A stretch of DNA of 64,000 nucleotides from Isoetes taiwanensis (GCA_021234155.1 JAJEKV010000047.1:2774494-2838493); one strand, 5' to 3'; shown: positions 22,046 to 33,614, numbered from the stretch's first letter. Notes: generated by a model not told the origin, from the sequence alone. Made by a program: numbers and translations.

Positions 22046-24112
22046 ATCAAAAGGAGAATCTTATCTTCAAGGATAGATGGAAGACTCAAGCTCCAAGTGA
22101 TTAAAGAAAATACCAAGAAAAAATATGTCCACCTTACTTATTTTTCTAAAGTAGTGGACAAAATTAACTTTAGTAGCAATTTTAAAACAGTTCTATGTAG
22201 ATTTTTTGGAGATCAGGGTTATAACATGTGGGAAAACACAATCTTTGGCTGGAAATATTCCCCCAAGATTAAGGATATTTGTTATAAACCTAAGTTTGTT
22301 TTTGTGGATACAGAACAACCACCTTGTCCATGTTCTATCCCAAGATTAAGGAAATTTCTTGATCCTAGTATTGGTCACATCAGAACCACTGATCTCAATA
22401 TTGTGCATTGTAAAGGGCTTAGAAAATGGTTTGCTGCTGGTCTTAACCACATTCCTGATTATCCTTTTACCCTTGAGCAGTTCAAGCATGAAATTCAGAT
22501 TACAATTGAGCAGTTCTTTAAGGTACATCAATATGCATTGTGCAACTTTGATGATGACACAATCAATGAATGTAAGAGAATCTTGAAAAAGGAGACTAAA
22601 TGGGCTGCCAAATACTTCATTGACAGCAACATGGACTGTAAGAAGAAATTTTTAATACAGGATGAAGCTGTGGTTAAAAATTTGAATTGGCTAACAGAAA
22701 ACTTATATATTTCTGGAGTTGACAAGGCAGCCAACAATCCGTCCTTTATCTGTCCATTACACATTAGGAGTGAAGCATACAAAAGGCTTAGCAGCAGTGA
22801 TTTCTTAAAATATGATATTTCTCGAGCTGATCTAATGATGCAAATCAGTAAGGAAATCTCTGGTTTACTAGGTGAAGGGCATATATCAAATACAGAATTA
22901 CCTTACTTACTGGGGATTTTTAAAGCACACAAGCATGAGTATAGGTGGATTACCAATGCCCATGACACGATTTTTTCTGTAACAGCATCAATTGTTTCTG
23001 CTGGCCTGAATTTGATACTTGAAGATTGGCCCATTATATGTCATGATAAATGTGCAGCAGGTAACGTCTTTATGTTGAACAATATCAAAGCATCTTGGGT
23101 AATTGGATCAGTATATGAAATTGTATGCAATCTTCCAGCTAAGATTAACGATATTTTTGTGGCTGATATTACCAAGTGCTACGAAAACATACCATTAGAA
23201 GGTGATGATGGCATTTGTAATGTCATGGAACAGGTTATTAACACAGTATGGAGATACAAAAAAAGTGTTCACAAAGACTATTGTCTGTGGTATAAAGTGC
23301 TGGACAACTTTGCTGTTAGAATGGAATGGAAAAACAAAGCACAGGACTGTAGAACTTGGCAGAAAATGGACAGTAACCTTTTTGTTGCAGTAAATAGATG
23401 GTTACTTAACAATTGTTTCTTAGCAATGAATAATGGTATTTGGAAGCAGGTGAAAGGCATCCCTATGGGGTTTGCTTCAAGCCCTGCTTGGTGTAATCTT
23501 TATCTTGCGTGGTTTGAGCTGAGGTTCATTATAAGACTTATTGAGGCTGGAAAACTAGCAGAGGCTGTTGCTTTCAAAAATACTTACAGATACATTGATG
23601 ACCTGATCAGCATAAATAATCCGGCTATTAGAATGTTTGTTGGTATTTTGGATGGTAGCATGAATGGCACAATTTATAATCTTGACCATTTGGTGATTAA
23701 GGATGAAACTGAGTATTGTGTTTGGAACACTTCTATTGGCAGAAAAGCGGATTTTCTTAACATGACTATTGAAATTCTTTCACACCATAATGGCACATAT
23801 ATTACGTACAGGTTTGACAAAAGGAATAAGCTACCCTTTGTGGCTTCAAGGTTTATTAATGCTAGCAGCTGTAGACCTTATTTGATGGCATGTAATGTCA
23901 TTATTTCACAAGTTCAGCCGTATTTGTATGTACACAGCAGTCCTCTACGAGCAGCTAGGGATATCCTGGAACTCATAAATATATTTGCTACAAAAGGGTT
24001 CAGAAAGGAAGATGTATGGCACAAGATTCTGAAGGTCTTACATGAAGAAAGTTTCCCAGGACTCAAATATGATATCAATTTGCTGAAACTCGAATTGAAC
24101 AGGATCAGGTAA
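22046..24112 (+). CDS. Exon 3: Penelope-like reverse transcriptase, intact motifs, no GIY-YIG
   Basis: 688 codons to the stop at 24110-24112; the frame is open back to 21932. Motifs in order: CPCSIPRLRKFLDP near 22330, VDKAANNPSFICPLH (22720), LPYLLGIFKAHKHEYRWIT (22900), motif A VADITKCYENIPL (about 23160), motif B GIPMGFASSPAWCNLYL (about 23457) and motif C YRYIDDLISINN (about 23587). A thumb-like FDKRNKLPFVASRF region follows (23815). The D-x5-Y-x2-IP form of motif A and RYIDD of motif C are those of Penelope-like and telomerase-type RTs. All catalytic Asp residues are present. The protein ends about 160 residues after YIDD with no GIY-YIG or other endonuclease, so it would be an endonuclease-lacking type. 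Related RTs that I recall occur in many aquatic animals. Exact clade unknown. Confidence 0.8.
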   Translation: MKRRILSSRIDGRLKLQVIKENTKKKYVHLTYFSKVVDKINFSSNFKTVLCRFFGDQGYNMWENTIFGWKYSPKIKDICYKPKFVFVDTEQPPCPCSIPRLRKFLDPSIGHIRTTDLNIVHCKGLRKWFAAGLNHIPDYPFTLEQFKHEIQITIEQFFKVHQYALCNFDDDTINECKRILKKETKWAAKYFIDSNMDCKKKFLIQDEAVVKNLNWLTENLYISGVDKAANNPSFICPLHIRSEAYKRLSSSDFLKYDISRADLMMQISKEISGLLGEGHISNTELPYLLGIFKAHKHEYRWITNAHDTIFSVTASIVSAGLNLILEDWPIICHDKCAAGNVFMLNNIKASWVIGSVYEIVCNLPAKINDIFVADITKCYENIPLEGDDGICNVMEQVINTVWRYKKSVHKDYCLWYKVLDNFAVRMEWKNKAQDCRTWQKMDSNLFVAVNRWLLNNCFLAMNNGIWKQVKGIPMGFASSPAWCNLYLAWFELRFIIRLIEAGKLAEAVAFKNTYRYIDDLISINNPAIRMFVGILDGSMNGTIYNLDHLVIKDETEYCVWNTSIGRKADFLNMTIEILSHHNGTYITYRFDKRNKLPFVASRFINASSCRPYLMACNVIISQVQPYLYVHSSPLRAARDILELINIFATKGFRKEDVWHKILKVLHEESFPGLKYDINLLKLELNRIR

Positions 24113-24137
24113 CTCAATGTTTTACGTTATCATGCGA

Positions 24138-24143
24138 AATAAA
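24138..24143 (+). terminator. Poly(A) signal AATAAA after the RT stop
   Basis: AATAAA lies 26 bp after the RT stop codon, well placed to end the element transcript before the hairpin and right repeat. Confidence 0.45.
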
Positions 24144-24178
24144 TTACTACTATGTCAGTTGCTTTAATATAGTTGGCA

Positions 24179-24209
24179 GGAGGGTCCCTATGTTGCATAG
24201 GGACCCTCC
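24179..24209. repeat. Perfect 14 bp hairpin between RT and right repeat
   Basis: GGAGGGTCCCTATG, loop TTG, CATAGGGACCCTCC: a perfect stem in an otherwise AT-rich region. A weaker second stem (CCTTCC...GGAAGG, about 24240-24258) follows. Not present in the left repeat, so it belongs to the unique part of the element. It could be an RNA structure used for 3' end formation or RT recognition. Confidence 0.85.
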
Positions 24210-24265
24210 AGTCCTTATGTAACTAGTGGACCCATCCCTGCCTTCCGGTAGGAGGAAGGGAATTC

Positions 24266-24298
<33 letters not shown>

Positions 24299-25651
24299 CC
24301 AAGTTTAAGGTTAGAATTAATCATGACTAAAAATGTTTATCTCTAAGCACAAACTGTTTGATGGGCTTGGGTTCATTATGGCCCAGCTATCCAGTAATTT
24401 GGTAAAGATAGCTTGCATATTTGGATAGCTTGCATATTTGGTATGTATTTGTTTAATTATGTGCAAAAGTTTTTCACATTATGAGGTATTTGGTAACAGT
24501 CATATTGTTTTTATCTCTGAATGTCGTGCGCAATAGGGCATGGGTTTTGCCTTGTACTATAATTACTTGTTTTTTATTTGGCTCTATACCTAGGAATAGG
24601 TAAGGAGTTGGATGGTTGATATCAGTTGAGTGGTCATGGGTGTATTTGGTACATGCCAGGATATGCATTGTGACTGTTCTATGAGTGTGGAAACCCAATA
24701 GATATTTTCTAGTCCAATATAGGTTGCTACTGTATCAATGCATAATAGGGTTGATCAAGATGTATAATACATCCATTGGTTATGTTGTCAAGGAATAATG
24801 CTGGTTTACACAGTTGTCGTCGTATGCACCCTTGGGATTCTGATGTATACAATGAATAATTGATGTACTGAGATATGGGCAAACCATTTGCTGATAAAGA
24901 TTTACTAGATGTCTGCCCCTTCTAATGGGTATATTATATTAGCCATGAATGTTATGTGTCTAAGTACGGGTTTATTGGGTCAGTAAATTATCTCTCTTCA
25001 GGATCTTTACACTACATGTGGTCTGGGCATAAGACATTAATAGATTACAAATGCATGAAGAATTGTATTTTGGTAGTTTTGAGTGAACGGGACGGGTCTT
25101 TGGAAGGTCCAAGGGACTACTATGAGCCCATTGTGTGATTAAGGGTATGCATATTAATTTTTTCATATTGGATTTTGTTGGTAGTGTCATATATGGTGCA
25201 AATGGTATACTTGGCTTTTCAAGTGGAATTGTTATATTTTTATTACATGGGGATGACCAGTATGTTAATATCTTTTATTTTCCAAGGAACAGGGACAACA
25301 AAATGCGACGGGTACCAAATTTAACCTAATCCCAGAGCAAAACCCTAGCCGCACGTTGGAGCTCCGGCCAGGAGATGTTTCCCGGAATCGTATTGATAGA
25401 TTTGATCTATGGCGAGGATTGTAACAAACTTTTCTCATCACATCACTATCTGGTGACTTGTATGCTTAGGTGGATACGATGGCGGACTGTCTCAGGTGAC
25501 CAGTTACACGAATTTGCTTTACCTTTCTTGTAAACTATATGAGTAGCATTGTTTGCCTTTTGTGTGATTAAGCTAATTAAGTAATATTAGAACAATTAGT
25601 TGATCTATAAATATAGGCACAGAGATGTGTTCTCCTCATTTCCATTCAGTC

Positions 25652-28020
25652 ATGACCAAAGGGGGCAGACCCGAGGGAGCTCCTAATAAAGGGATTACCA
25701 GAGCTAAGCTCGTGGAATTTCTCAGGAGAAATGGATTGGAGCATGATAGTACCCAGCCTTATGGCATGCAGGCAGAACTTCTGAAATGGGCTGGGCCTCC
25801 ACTGGTGCCTGTCCTCACGGCATTATTCAATAAAGCATTGCGAGAAGGCTTCCCTATGCAATGGACCACTAGCAGAGTAGTGCCCATCTACAAAGCAGGG
25901 GACCCTCAATGCCCGGCCAACTACCGGACTATCATGGTCAGCTCTCTCTTTGCAAAACTGTTGGCTGGCATCCTTGAGCAGCGGCTGACAATATGGGCAG
26001 AGGAAACGGAGGTGCGAGCTCTTACACAGGCAGGTTTCCGGCCCAGACATTCCACCATTGATCATATCTTCACTCTGCGCACATTAATTGAGGATAGCAG
26101 GAATCGCCGCAGAACCCTCGCATCTACTGTTGTTTCGTTGATTTTGCAAAAGCATTCGACCGCGGTACCCGCAACAAGCTCGGGACAGATTCGCGACGGT
26201 ACCGGGGACCCCCCGGACTTGCGGAATCGCGGTTATATAGGCTTGTCGAGGCATGCTCGGGCCGTATCACATCAGCAGCACAACCCGTAATCGGTAGCAT
26301 TGGAGTGCGTCGGGGGTTGCCCCTCTCCCCCCACACACTTTGGCCTATACATTGATCGGTTGGAAGATTGGCTCTCGAGCATGGAGGCGGCGCGACATCT
26401 CATGCATCACACAATCCGGCAACTCATATATCTTGACGATGTCAACCTCATGGCCTATACTCCAGAGGACATGCAGCGTCACCTGGATGCTCTTGACACT
26501 TTTTGCCACTTCACTGGCATGCGAGTGAACTTGGCCAAAACTAGGGTGCTGCTAGTTGCATCGTCCCGTCAGCCAAGGCTTCCCACCTTCACTTACCAGG
26601 GGCAAGAGGTAGAGGTGGCTCCAACCTACAAGTACTTGGGCATTGAGTTCTCAACTACCACCCATTGGGATGCGGCTATCAGGTTGCGGGTCACGGCGGG
26701 TTGGAAAGCACTATATGCCATGCAGAACAACAGCCACAAAGGCAAGGCGTTAGTTGTACTGGGCCACCGATCCACATTTATTTCGGGCCTTGGTTGAGCC
26801 GGTCCTGTTGTATGGGGCAGAAGTGTGGGGTCCGGTCATCTCCCTCAACACATGGAATGACCTCGAGCAGGTGCAGAAGGCTTTCTTGGCACGAGCCTTG
26901 GGGGTGAAGTCCACAGTTCCGTACCAGATCCTACTCCAGGAGACAGGCTTTCTACCCCTCCAACGGGCTGCATTGGAACGCCATATCGTTTACTTCCAAA
27001 AGGTGGTCGCTATGGCTGATACACGCTTGCCCCATCTTGCTTTGGCCACAGCAATGGGTCCCCAACGCCTCAAATCCTGCTGGAAAGACAAGCAGGCTCA
27101 GTGGTTCTCACGCCATGCGCAGGACAAAAACAGATGCATCCGTGTCGGGACAAAAGAAAGATCGCGAGGCACTTAAACAATACCTAGATGCAACTTTCCT
27201 TCGCGAAGCTCGGGATGCGAGAGGCTCGACGCGACGTTAAGCGGCACACTATCGCCAGCAAGTCAATCCTAGGCTCACAAGAGGCCCCAAGACCAAGATT
27301 TGTACACCCACCGCCCATGAAGAAGCGGACTTATAGCTTCCATTCGAACGGGTGCACATCGCCTCCGCATTGAAACAGGGCGTTGGGCTCGGGGAAGCAC
27401 GAGCAAAGGCTTTGCCGCTGTTGCCACCTGTGGCGTGATTGAGGATGAGTGTCATACCCTCCAGATCTGCCCGGCATTTGCCCATATCCGAGAGAGGTAT
27501 GTTCGACTACTAGTGCCTGGCCAGCCGTTGCATCAGTTATTGACTACGGCGTCAGTGGGTTTGCTGGGGTCATACCTCCAAGAGGTTATGGATGCACGGA
27601 CGCGTTTGTGTCCTACGGGACGGTCTTGAACTGTCCTATGCAATTGTACAGTGTGCCAGCATGCTTATTACTGCTAAGGTTTTTCCCTCGAAAACCCTTC
27701 AGGGCGGGGGTTTTTTAATCCTGTCAGTAATATGCTTGCTGCCTAGCTTTTTGTTTGGGTCCCATAGGCCAATTGGTCTCCGTGGACGCTAAAAACTTAT
27801 TCTATTCTATTCTAAGGCACAGCTGTTAGAATTATGTAGGCAGCATGGTCTTGATCCCAATAGGAGCAAAAGTGACCTGGGTATTAGGAAATTCATACCA
27901 GTGAATGAGCATGGCAGCAAAATTTCGAAAGGCCCTGAGGCTACTACCAGTAATGTTGAAGTTGTACCCCTGTCTGAAGAGGAAGATGATACTGAGGATG
28001 AGGACATCCAGCCTAATCAG
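25652..28020 (+). pseudogene. Second copy of the SAP-like exon, split by a LINE
   Basis: The first 36 codons (25652-25760) are identical to exon 1 and then the LINE begins after CAGCCTT. The rest of the exon resumes at 27812 and runs to the same CAG|GT donor at 28020. Codons 1-36 run directly into RT-derived sequence, producing a fortuitous open frame to 26290. This copy cannot make the normal N-terminus. Confidence 0.85.
25761..27811 (+). mobile_element. 5'-truncated LINE with (TTCTA)n tail, inserted in the right repeat
   Basis: Contains the non-LTR RT from its palm onward: WTTSRVVPIYKAGDPQCPAN, TQAGFRPRHSTIDHI, then after a frame change near 26130 GVRRGCPSPP, FGLYIDRLEDWL and LIYLDDVNLMAYTPEDMQRH (YLDD in place of YADD). 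APTYKYLGIEF follows. Further frame changes lead to LLYGAEVWGPVISLN and a C-terminal zinc-knuckle-like ECHTLQICPAFAHIRERY near 27440. The 3' end holds a GGTTTTTCCCTCGAAAACC hairpin-like segment and ends CTAAAAACTTATTCTATTCTATTCTA. There is no endonuclease domain, so it is 5' truncated. The left repeat shows the empty site CAGCCTTCTAAGGC, whose TTCTA matches the tail. Several frameshifts make it dead. Confidence 0.85.
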
Positions 28021-29537
28021 GTCTATTGTTAGGTTTTAATTTTTGAAGCATGCTTACTGACTTTATTTTACAATCTGTTCCTGGCTCTTTTGCTGATTGT
28101 GTTTATTACAGTATATGCTAGTTTCTCTACTATAATATGAGTTAGCTAGTACGGGATTTTGTTTATGAGTTATATGTTCTGCCAGCATTTTATTGGCCTG
28201 GTTAAATTTTATAGTGTTTATCGTGATGTCATTGATTATGCTGGATGATTTAACAGATCCATGTTGTTAGAGTCATAAACCTTTCTTGTTCTAGTTAATG
28301 GACCATGAAATGCAGCTGTAACGGGTTTAGCAGGTTTAATAGGTTTGGTCAGGGATAGTTAAATTAGGGTTGAGTCACGAGTAGCATCATGAGTTTTCTG
28401 GTGTTAACTTTGGGCATGGATCTTAACTCTATACTTCTCTTCATCCTAAAATATGAACCCTATTTTACATGTATCTGATAATATTCCCTCAGAAGTAATT
28501 TGGGTTGCATCATTAGAGTTGGTTTTAAAGATTATGATCTCTGTTTTGCTTGTTAAGTAGTATATGCAGTATATTTCGTATCTTTCCTTCTTTTGCAATA
28601 TTTGGCTTGCTGCATATGCGTCTGATATCTTTATTAAGTTGCCCAAGCCCTGTTCTAGAGTCTTTTTCTGTTTGATGGTAATATCTTTCTTTACTGCCCT
28701 TATTTACTCTGGATTAACTTAGTTTCTTTTACCTACACTTAGTTTGGCATATCATGTTTTATCTTATAATTACCACGGTTGCTATCAGGTTATATTTTTG
28801 TCTTGATTGTCTTTATGGACAGCTCCATTAATTTCCTTTTAATTTGTGGGTAAAGGGCCGAAAGGCCAAGGTTGTTCATAGCTTACCTGCTAGCATAGGC
28901 ATTATTACCCTTCTTAGGCTAATGTATGCTTTTTTGCTGCAGGTAACCGAACTCCTTCTCCCATAATTTCTGGTTTTGGCATGCTGTTTTCCTGTGGAAG
29001 TAGCAAAGTTTATGAACAAATGTTATTATTTTCATTACATCACATTGGGTAAGTGTATTATCTCAAGTTAAAGTTGGAATCCGAAAATGATAATTCATAT
29101 ACTGTTCTCTTGTCTAATGGAGTCGTCCTTGCTGATTACCATACAAGGTAAATTGGTAGTACAATTGTATCATAAACAGTATAAGTATGATAAAGTACTT
29201 TCTTATTCCAATGAAGGTCTAGCATTTTTATTTGGTCACTGCTCTCAATGGTTTCTGAAATTTGAATTACATTTGAGTTATGCATAATGTCATTTGTATC
29301 TAGCATTATCTTGGTTTTCCCCTTTATTAATCATATTCAATAATTGGGATATAGTTAACCATAATTTCTTAGTGTTGATTTTGCAACTTACGGTAGCATT
29401 AGCTAATCATAAAGGCAACCCTAGGTTGTAACAATTAGGTTATTTTATTGTTAATGCACTTAGGCATTATCTTGTATATTTTTGAATCCCTAAGACCCCC
29501 CCATTTTGGGGTTTGATAAGTCCAGCCTTTTCCTTTT

Positions 29538-29562
29538 AAAAACTATTCTATTCTATTCTTTT
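29538..29562 (+). mobile_element. 25 bp micro-insertion of the same LINE tail
   Basis: Where the left repeat reads CCTTTTAGTTAG, the right repeat has AAAACTATTCTATTCTATTC plus TTTTA added. This equals the last 20 or so bases of the LINE at 25761-27811 (AAAAACTTATTCTATTCTATTCT) followed by a copy of target TTTTA. It is best read as an extremely 5'-truncated LINE insertion with a 5-6 bp target duplication. Confidence 0.8.
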
Positions 29563-29643
29563 AGTTAGTAAGGTTAAGCTTGGATGTCATGACTAATCAG
29601 GAGGTTTGGTCTTGGCTAGTATATATATATATATATATATATA

Positions 29644-29671
29644 CTAGTTATGGTGCCCGGCGTTGCCGGGC
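29644..29671 (-). mobile_element. Helitron-like 3' terminus (hairpin + CTAG, followed by T)
   Basis: On the minus strand: hairpin GCCCGGC-AAC-GCCGGGC, seven bases ACCATAA, then CTAG and a T-starting (TA)n flank. Helitrons end with a short GC hairpin, a short spacer, CTRR, and insert before T. The interior would lie to the right (higher coordinates). The 5' end is not firmly located. Confidence 0.55.
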
Positions 29672-31420
29672 TTTAGTAGCAATTTGAAGTAATAAATGGA
29701 TAGAACTGTTCATGTGGGTGGTTGTTTCATTGTTGTGTTGTCTTTATTTATGTGGTAATTGTTCAAAGATGATCTTATGTTCAAGCGGTGTTGGTATAAT
29801 ATTAAAGAAACAATCGGCATCACTATTTTCACGATGTAATAAAGTTGGAGATTGAAATTGATGGTCTTGGCAACGATTTTTATTGATTGAAATAGTAGGA
29901 GTGACGTAACAGAATGTGAGTGCATAACGACCCATGAGGGTCCACGATGGCCATCAAGGTCTGAACTACAGTATTTCTAGTCCCTAATTTTTGTTCCATA
30001 TCTTCATGACATTGAAGTGCATGTCTTAAGTGCTAACTGCAACAAAATATCATCACATCGAAGTGCATGTCTTAAGTGCTAATTGCAACAAAATAAGACT
30101 TTACAATGCAAAGATTTGTGTTCAAATCTATTTTTTGCTATTGTCAAAATCTACTATCTGCCAAAGGCTTAATACATTCATTCAAACTATAATAACTAAG
30201 TAAACATGTGCCCGGCGTTGCCGGGCTAATGTTCCGGCATGTGTTTTTACTCGGTCTTTAACATCCACATGCATGTTAATGTTCTTTACTCGTCTTACAT
30301 ATTTCCGGCATTGTTGCGCATATGTAGGGCGTGTATTTATATCGGCCTCTTAGTTCTGCCATAGATGGTCGTCCCTCTGATCCATATGCGTTGACGGGCG
30401 TTGGTCGGGTGATGCTAGCTAGATGTGCGAGTGTTATAAAGGAGAGTGATAATTTGTTCGTATAGTTTGGGTTGTATGTTTATGTGGGCACTTGGGCGTT
30501 TGCCAAGTTTGAGTTGTATGTTTATGGGGCACTTGGCGTTTTCCACTTTTGCCAATTTTATTCATGGTGTGTATTTTTGACGTAATATTTTATTCGTTTT
30601 GGAACTAATGAAATGTATGTAAATCTAAGGTTTTAACAAATGTCTAAACTACATATTGTTTACTTGGTAACACTTGAAGTGTAACTATATAGAACAAATC
30701 TTTCAATAAATGTGTTTGCTCGTTCTCTAGATGGTAAATTGGTGCATGACAATCTCGAGCATTATGTGCAATGAGTGACAGACATAGAAGTATATGGAAT
30801 AGTGGAAAATTGAGTCAATGACTATGTCTCATTGTCTACAACATTCCTTGCACTTGAAAGCTTTTGCCATGCCAAGCATACATAGGGGTGTATGGCTATA
30901 TGTGCATTTGATATACGAATGGGTATGTATTTGTGTCAAACAATATTTTGCCATGGATCTTATCTCATGTTTGAAGCCTCCTTTACTCAACATTACAATA
31001 TAAAAACTCTAAACTTTAAAATCTTAACCATGTAAAATCTAATCCTAAGGAGAGCATTGTTAGCTATACCTTCGTAAACAAAACTTGACTATTCCATTCA
31101 TTGTCCAATGTTTCTAGCAAAGCTCTCACTTGTTATTTATGTGCATGGCAAAGCCTCACTTGTGCTTGGCATCACTTGTTATGTCTGGGCCTATCAGCAT
31201 GAATGTATCTATGTTTGGATAAATCTAAGTTTCATAGATTTGTTGTAGGTGTATATAACTGTGTTATAGTGGGACTTCGGAATGGAGATAAAGATGGTCG
31301 CTAATAATAATAACAGCGTTCTGAAAGTCCATTCACTTTTAACCTGCAACTTTAAACAGAATATTATTTTGCAACGTTAGATGATGTTTAGGCAAATAAA
31401 GGCAACGGCAAAGTAACGTG
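29672..31420. other. AT-rich stretch, no gene seen
   Basis: Contains a second copy of the GCCCGGCGTTGCCGGGC hairpin at 30210-30226 and a 45 bp tandem duplication around 30015-30095 (GAAGTGCATGTCTTAAGTGC). The small frames here show no recognisable protein. The second hairpin lacks a CTAG at the right spacing. Confidence 0.5.
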
Positions 31421-31424
31421 GTAT

Positions 31425-32010
31425 TTAACATGGGCATAAAGAAAGAATGCAAATGTAGCTCAGGTTTAACACTTGTCCAATAAAGTGAAGTATAAACTTG
31501 TCCACACTTGTTCTCTTTTTCTTGCTTCTTGGTTCAGAAGGAGACTGATGCACGGCTTCCAGGTTTATGTTCTGCTCCTTGACTTCAACCTCCAGCTTCC
31601 TTGATATGTGTTTAATAGCTTGATACTCCAACAGCTTCTCTTGGTGCAAATGCATGACTTCAGTAGCCACATCCTCACCTTCCAATTTTTCCAGCTCTTC
31701 CTCATCGGAAACCTTGGCTGAAGTTCAACCATAATAATACCCATAATTGTTCATAATAATACCCATAATTTTTATGTGCAATGAGGTACAGAAAACTGAC
31801 AAATTATATTTTGCATGGTTGCAAAAAAGATATAGCACAAAAGATGCGAACAATTTATCTGAACAAAAAACATGTACAGAAGCATGAACAGACAGAACGA
31901 AATTAACCTGATTCTAGCATTGGGGAAGGAAGCAGGCCACTCAAAGATAAATCAGCAAAAGTTGCAAGAGTATCCAGGTCACTCTGCTCATCTGCAAAAT
32001 CTCTAGGGTC
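31425..32010 (-). pseudogene. Exon fragments, possibly ALWAYS EARLY (LIN-9)-like
   Basis: The minus-strand segment at about 32000-31910 encodes DFADEQSDLDTLATFADLSL followed by SGLLPSPMLES and a donor-like GT. This recalls the ALQTLADLSL segment of plant ALY proteins (LIN-9 homologues of the DREAM complex). A second piece at 31725-31490 encodes DEEELEKLEGEDVATEVMHL and then a basic SEPRSKKKRTSVDKF end. The pieces are separated by intron-like AT-rich DNA. The assignment rests on short motif memory only. Likely a captured fragment in the Helitron-like region. Confidence 0.35.
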
Positions 32011-32287
32011 AGTAAAATCCTTTTGAAAGCAAATCTATTCTTTTGAGATGGTATTATACCTCCAGAAGAAAGCAAATCTAGTTTTTTGAGATGATATTAT
32101 ACCTCCAGAAAATAACGGACTGCTTTGTTTCAATCATTGACTCTTACTCTTACTTTGTCTTGCTACTATCAGACCCGTCATCGGCGCTAGATGATTCTGT
32201 AGGCCTGACTCCTGATTTGAATGATCTGTTGCACTTTTAGACTGAACCATGCAGTTAGGCAGATCTTCGAGATGGTGTTTGGGGTGC

Positions 32288-33371
32288 CTGTCCTTTTTAA
32301 TACGGGTTTTTCTGCGCATCTCTTACCCTAAACAGAGAGGCATTGTCTGTGAAAAAAGAGAGTAAGTGTATGGAAACAAAACAATAGCTATGGGAAAATT
32401 AAGGAATTACAGACAATACAAAGAGACTCAAAGACTTAGACTTACAATACATAAAACATGCATCTTCTGTCTACTTCTAAGGAAAATAAATCCCAGAACA
32501 AAGAGCCGTGTACTCAAAATCCAATTTCACATGACCACATTGACTGTGAGCAAACTCCGCGAGCCTGTTTGACCAAATGTATCCTGAAAAAACAAAAAGT
32601 TATGATTATAGCAAAAATGAAAACGTTAGTCTAATAACTTATATCTGCAATGGAGATGGGTAAAGCGAAGCTCAGAATGGAATACATTCTTCAAGCATTT
32701 GTGGAACACTGGTGGTTATGTCTATATTCTCTCAAACTGAAGGCTTCATTAAATGTAGAGAAGCCGAAGAACATAGAGTTGAGGAACATGATCAGAGAAT
32801 TTGTTCCTAAAAATTCGCTGCAAGAAGCCTGTCCTTTTTTAAGACGGGTTTTTCTGCGCATCTCTTACCCTAAATAAAGAGGCATTGTCTGTGAAAAAAG
32901 AGAGTAAGTGTATGGAAACAAAACAATAACTATGGGAAAATTAAGGAATTACAGACAATACAAAGAGACTCAAAGACTTAGACTCACAATACATAAAACA
33001 TGCATCTTCTGTCTACTTCTAAGGAAAATAAATCCCAGAACAAAGAGCCGTGTACTCAAAATCCAATTTCACATTACCACATTGACTGTGAGCAAATTCC
33101 GCGAGCCTGTTTGACCAAATGTATCCTGAAAAAACAAAAAGCTATGATTATAGCAAAAATGAAAACGTTAGTCTAATAACTTATATCTGCAATGGAGATG
33201 GGTAAAGCGAAGCTCAGAATGGAATACATTCTTCAAGCATTTGTGGAACACTGGTGGTTATGTCTATATTCTCTGTTTTAGAAAAGAAACTTTTGCTTTC
33301 TATTAGTTCATAACAAACTGAAGGCTTCATTAAATGTAGAGAAGGCGAAGAACATAGAGTTGAGGAACATG
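32288..33371. repeat. ~542 bp tandem duplication
   Basis: GCCTGTCCTTTTTAA...ACGGGTTTTTCTGCGC starts near 32288 and again near 32830. The following sequence, including AGCCTGTTTGACCAAATG and GGAGATGGGTAAAGCGAAGC, repeats with an offset of 542 bp. The second copy has about 40 extra bases near 33275-33315. The twin small frames at 32366 and 32908 are shadows of this duplication. Confidence 0.9.
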
Positions 33372-33614
33372 CTCAGAGAATTTGTTGCTAAAAATTCGCT
33401 GCAGGAGGGATATCATAATGAGTCAAAAAATGACTTGCAGTCTGAGTGGGGCTCAGTGGAAAAGGATCTACAGATTTGACTGGAAAATATACTCACAATA
33501 CATCATATAGTGCTTCAAAGTAAAATAGGGAAATACAATAGAAAGCATGAAATGACGATGGCCTCAGTTTTAATTTTGCAAATCTCCACTATCAAGATGG
33601 ACAAACTTAATGTA

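Larger units (their letters stand above)
24298..29627 (+). repeat. Right pLTR-like direct repeat with two LINE-derived insertions
   Basis: Matches 16947-20200 from ACCAAGTTTAAGG to GGCTAGTATATATA. It is interrupted at 25761-27811 by a LINE and at about 29538-29562 by a 25 bp piece. Beyond 29627 the similarity stops within a (TA)n tract, directly before the Helitron-like end. Confidence 0.85.

Noticed and set aside
25625-26290. A natural SAP-RT fusion gene
   Set aside because: The left repeat shows the uninterrupted exon, so this open frame is simply the SAP-like exon running into an inserted LINE.
30210-30226. Second Helitron 3' end
   Set aside because: The hairpin is identical to that at 29655, but no CTAG occurs at the right spacing (the sequence reads CTTAG further away).
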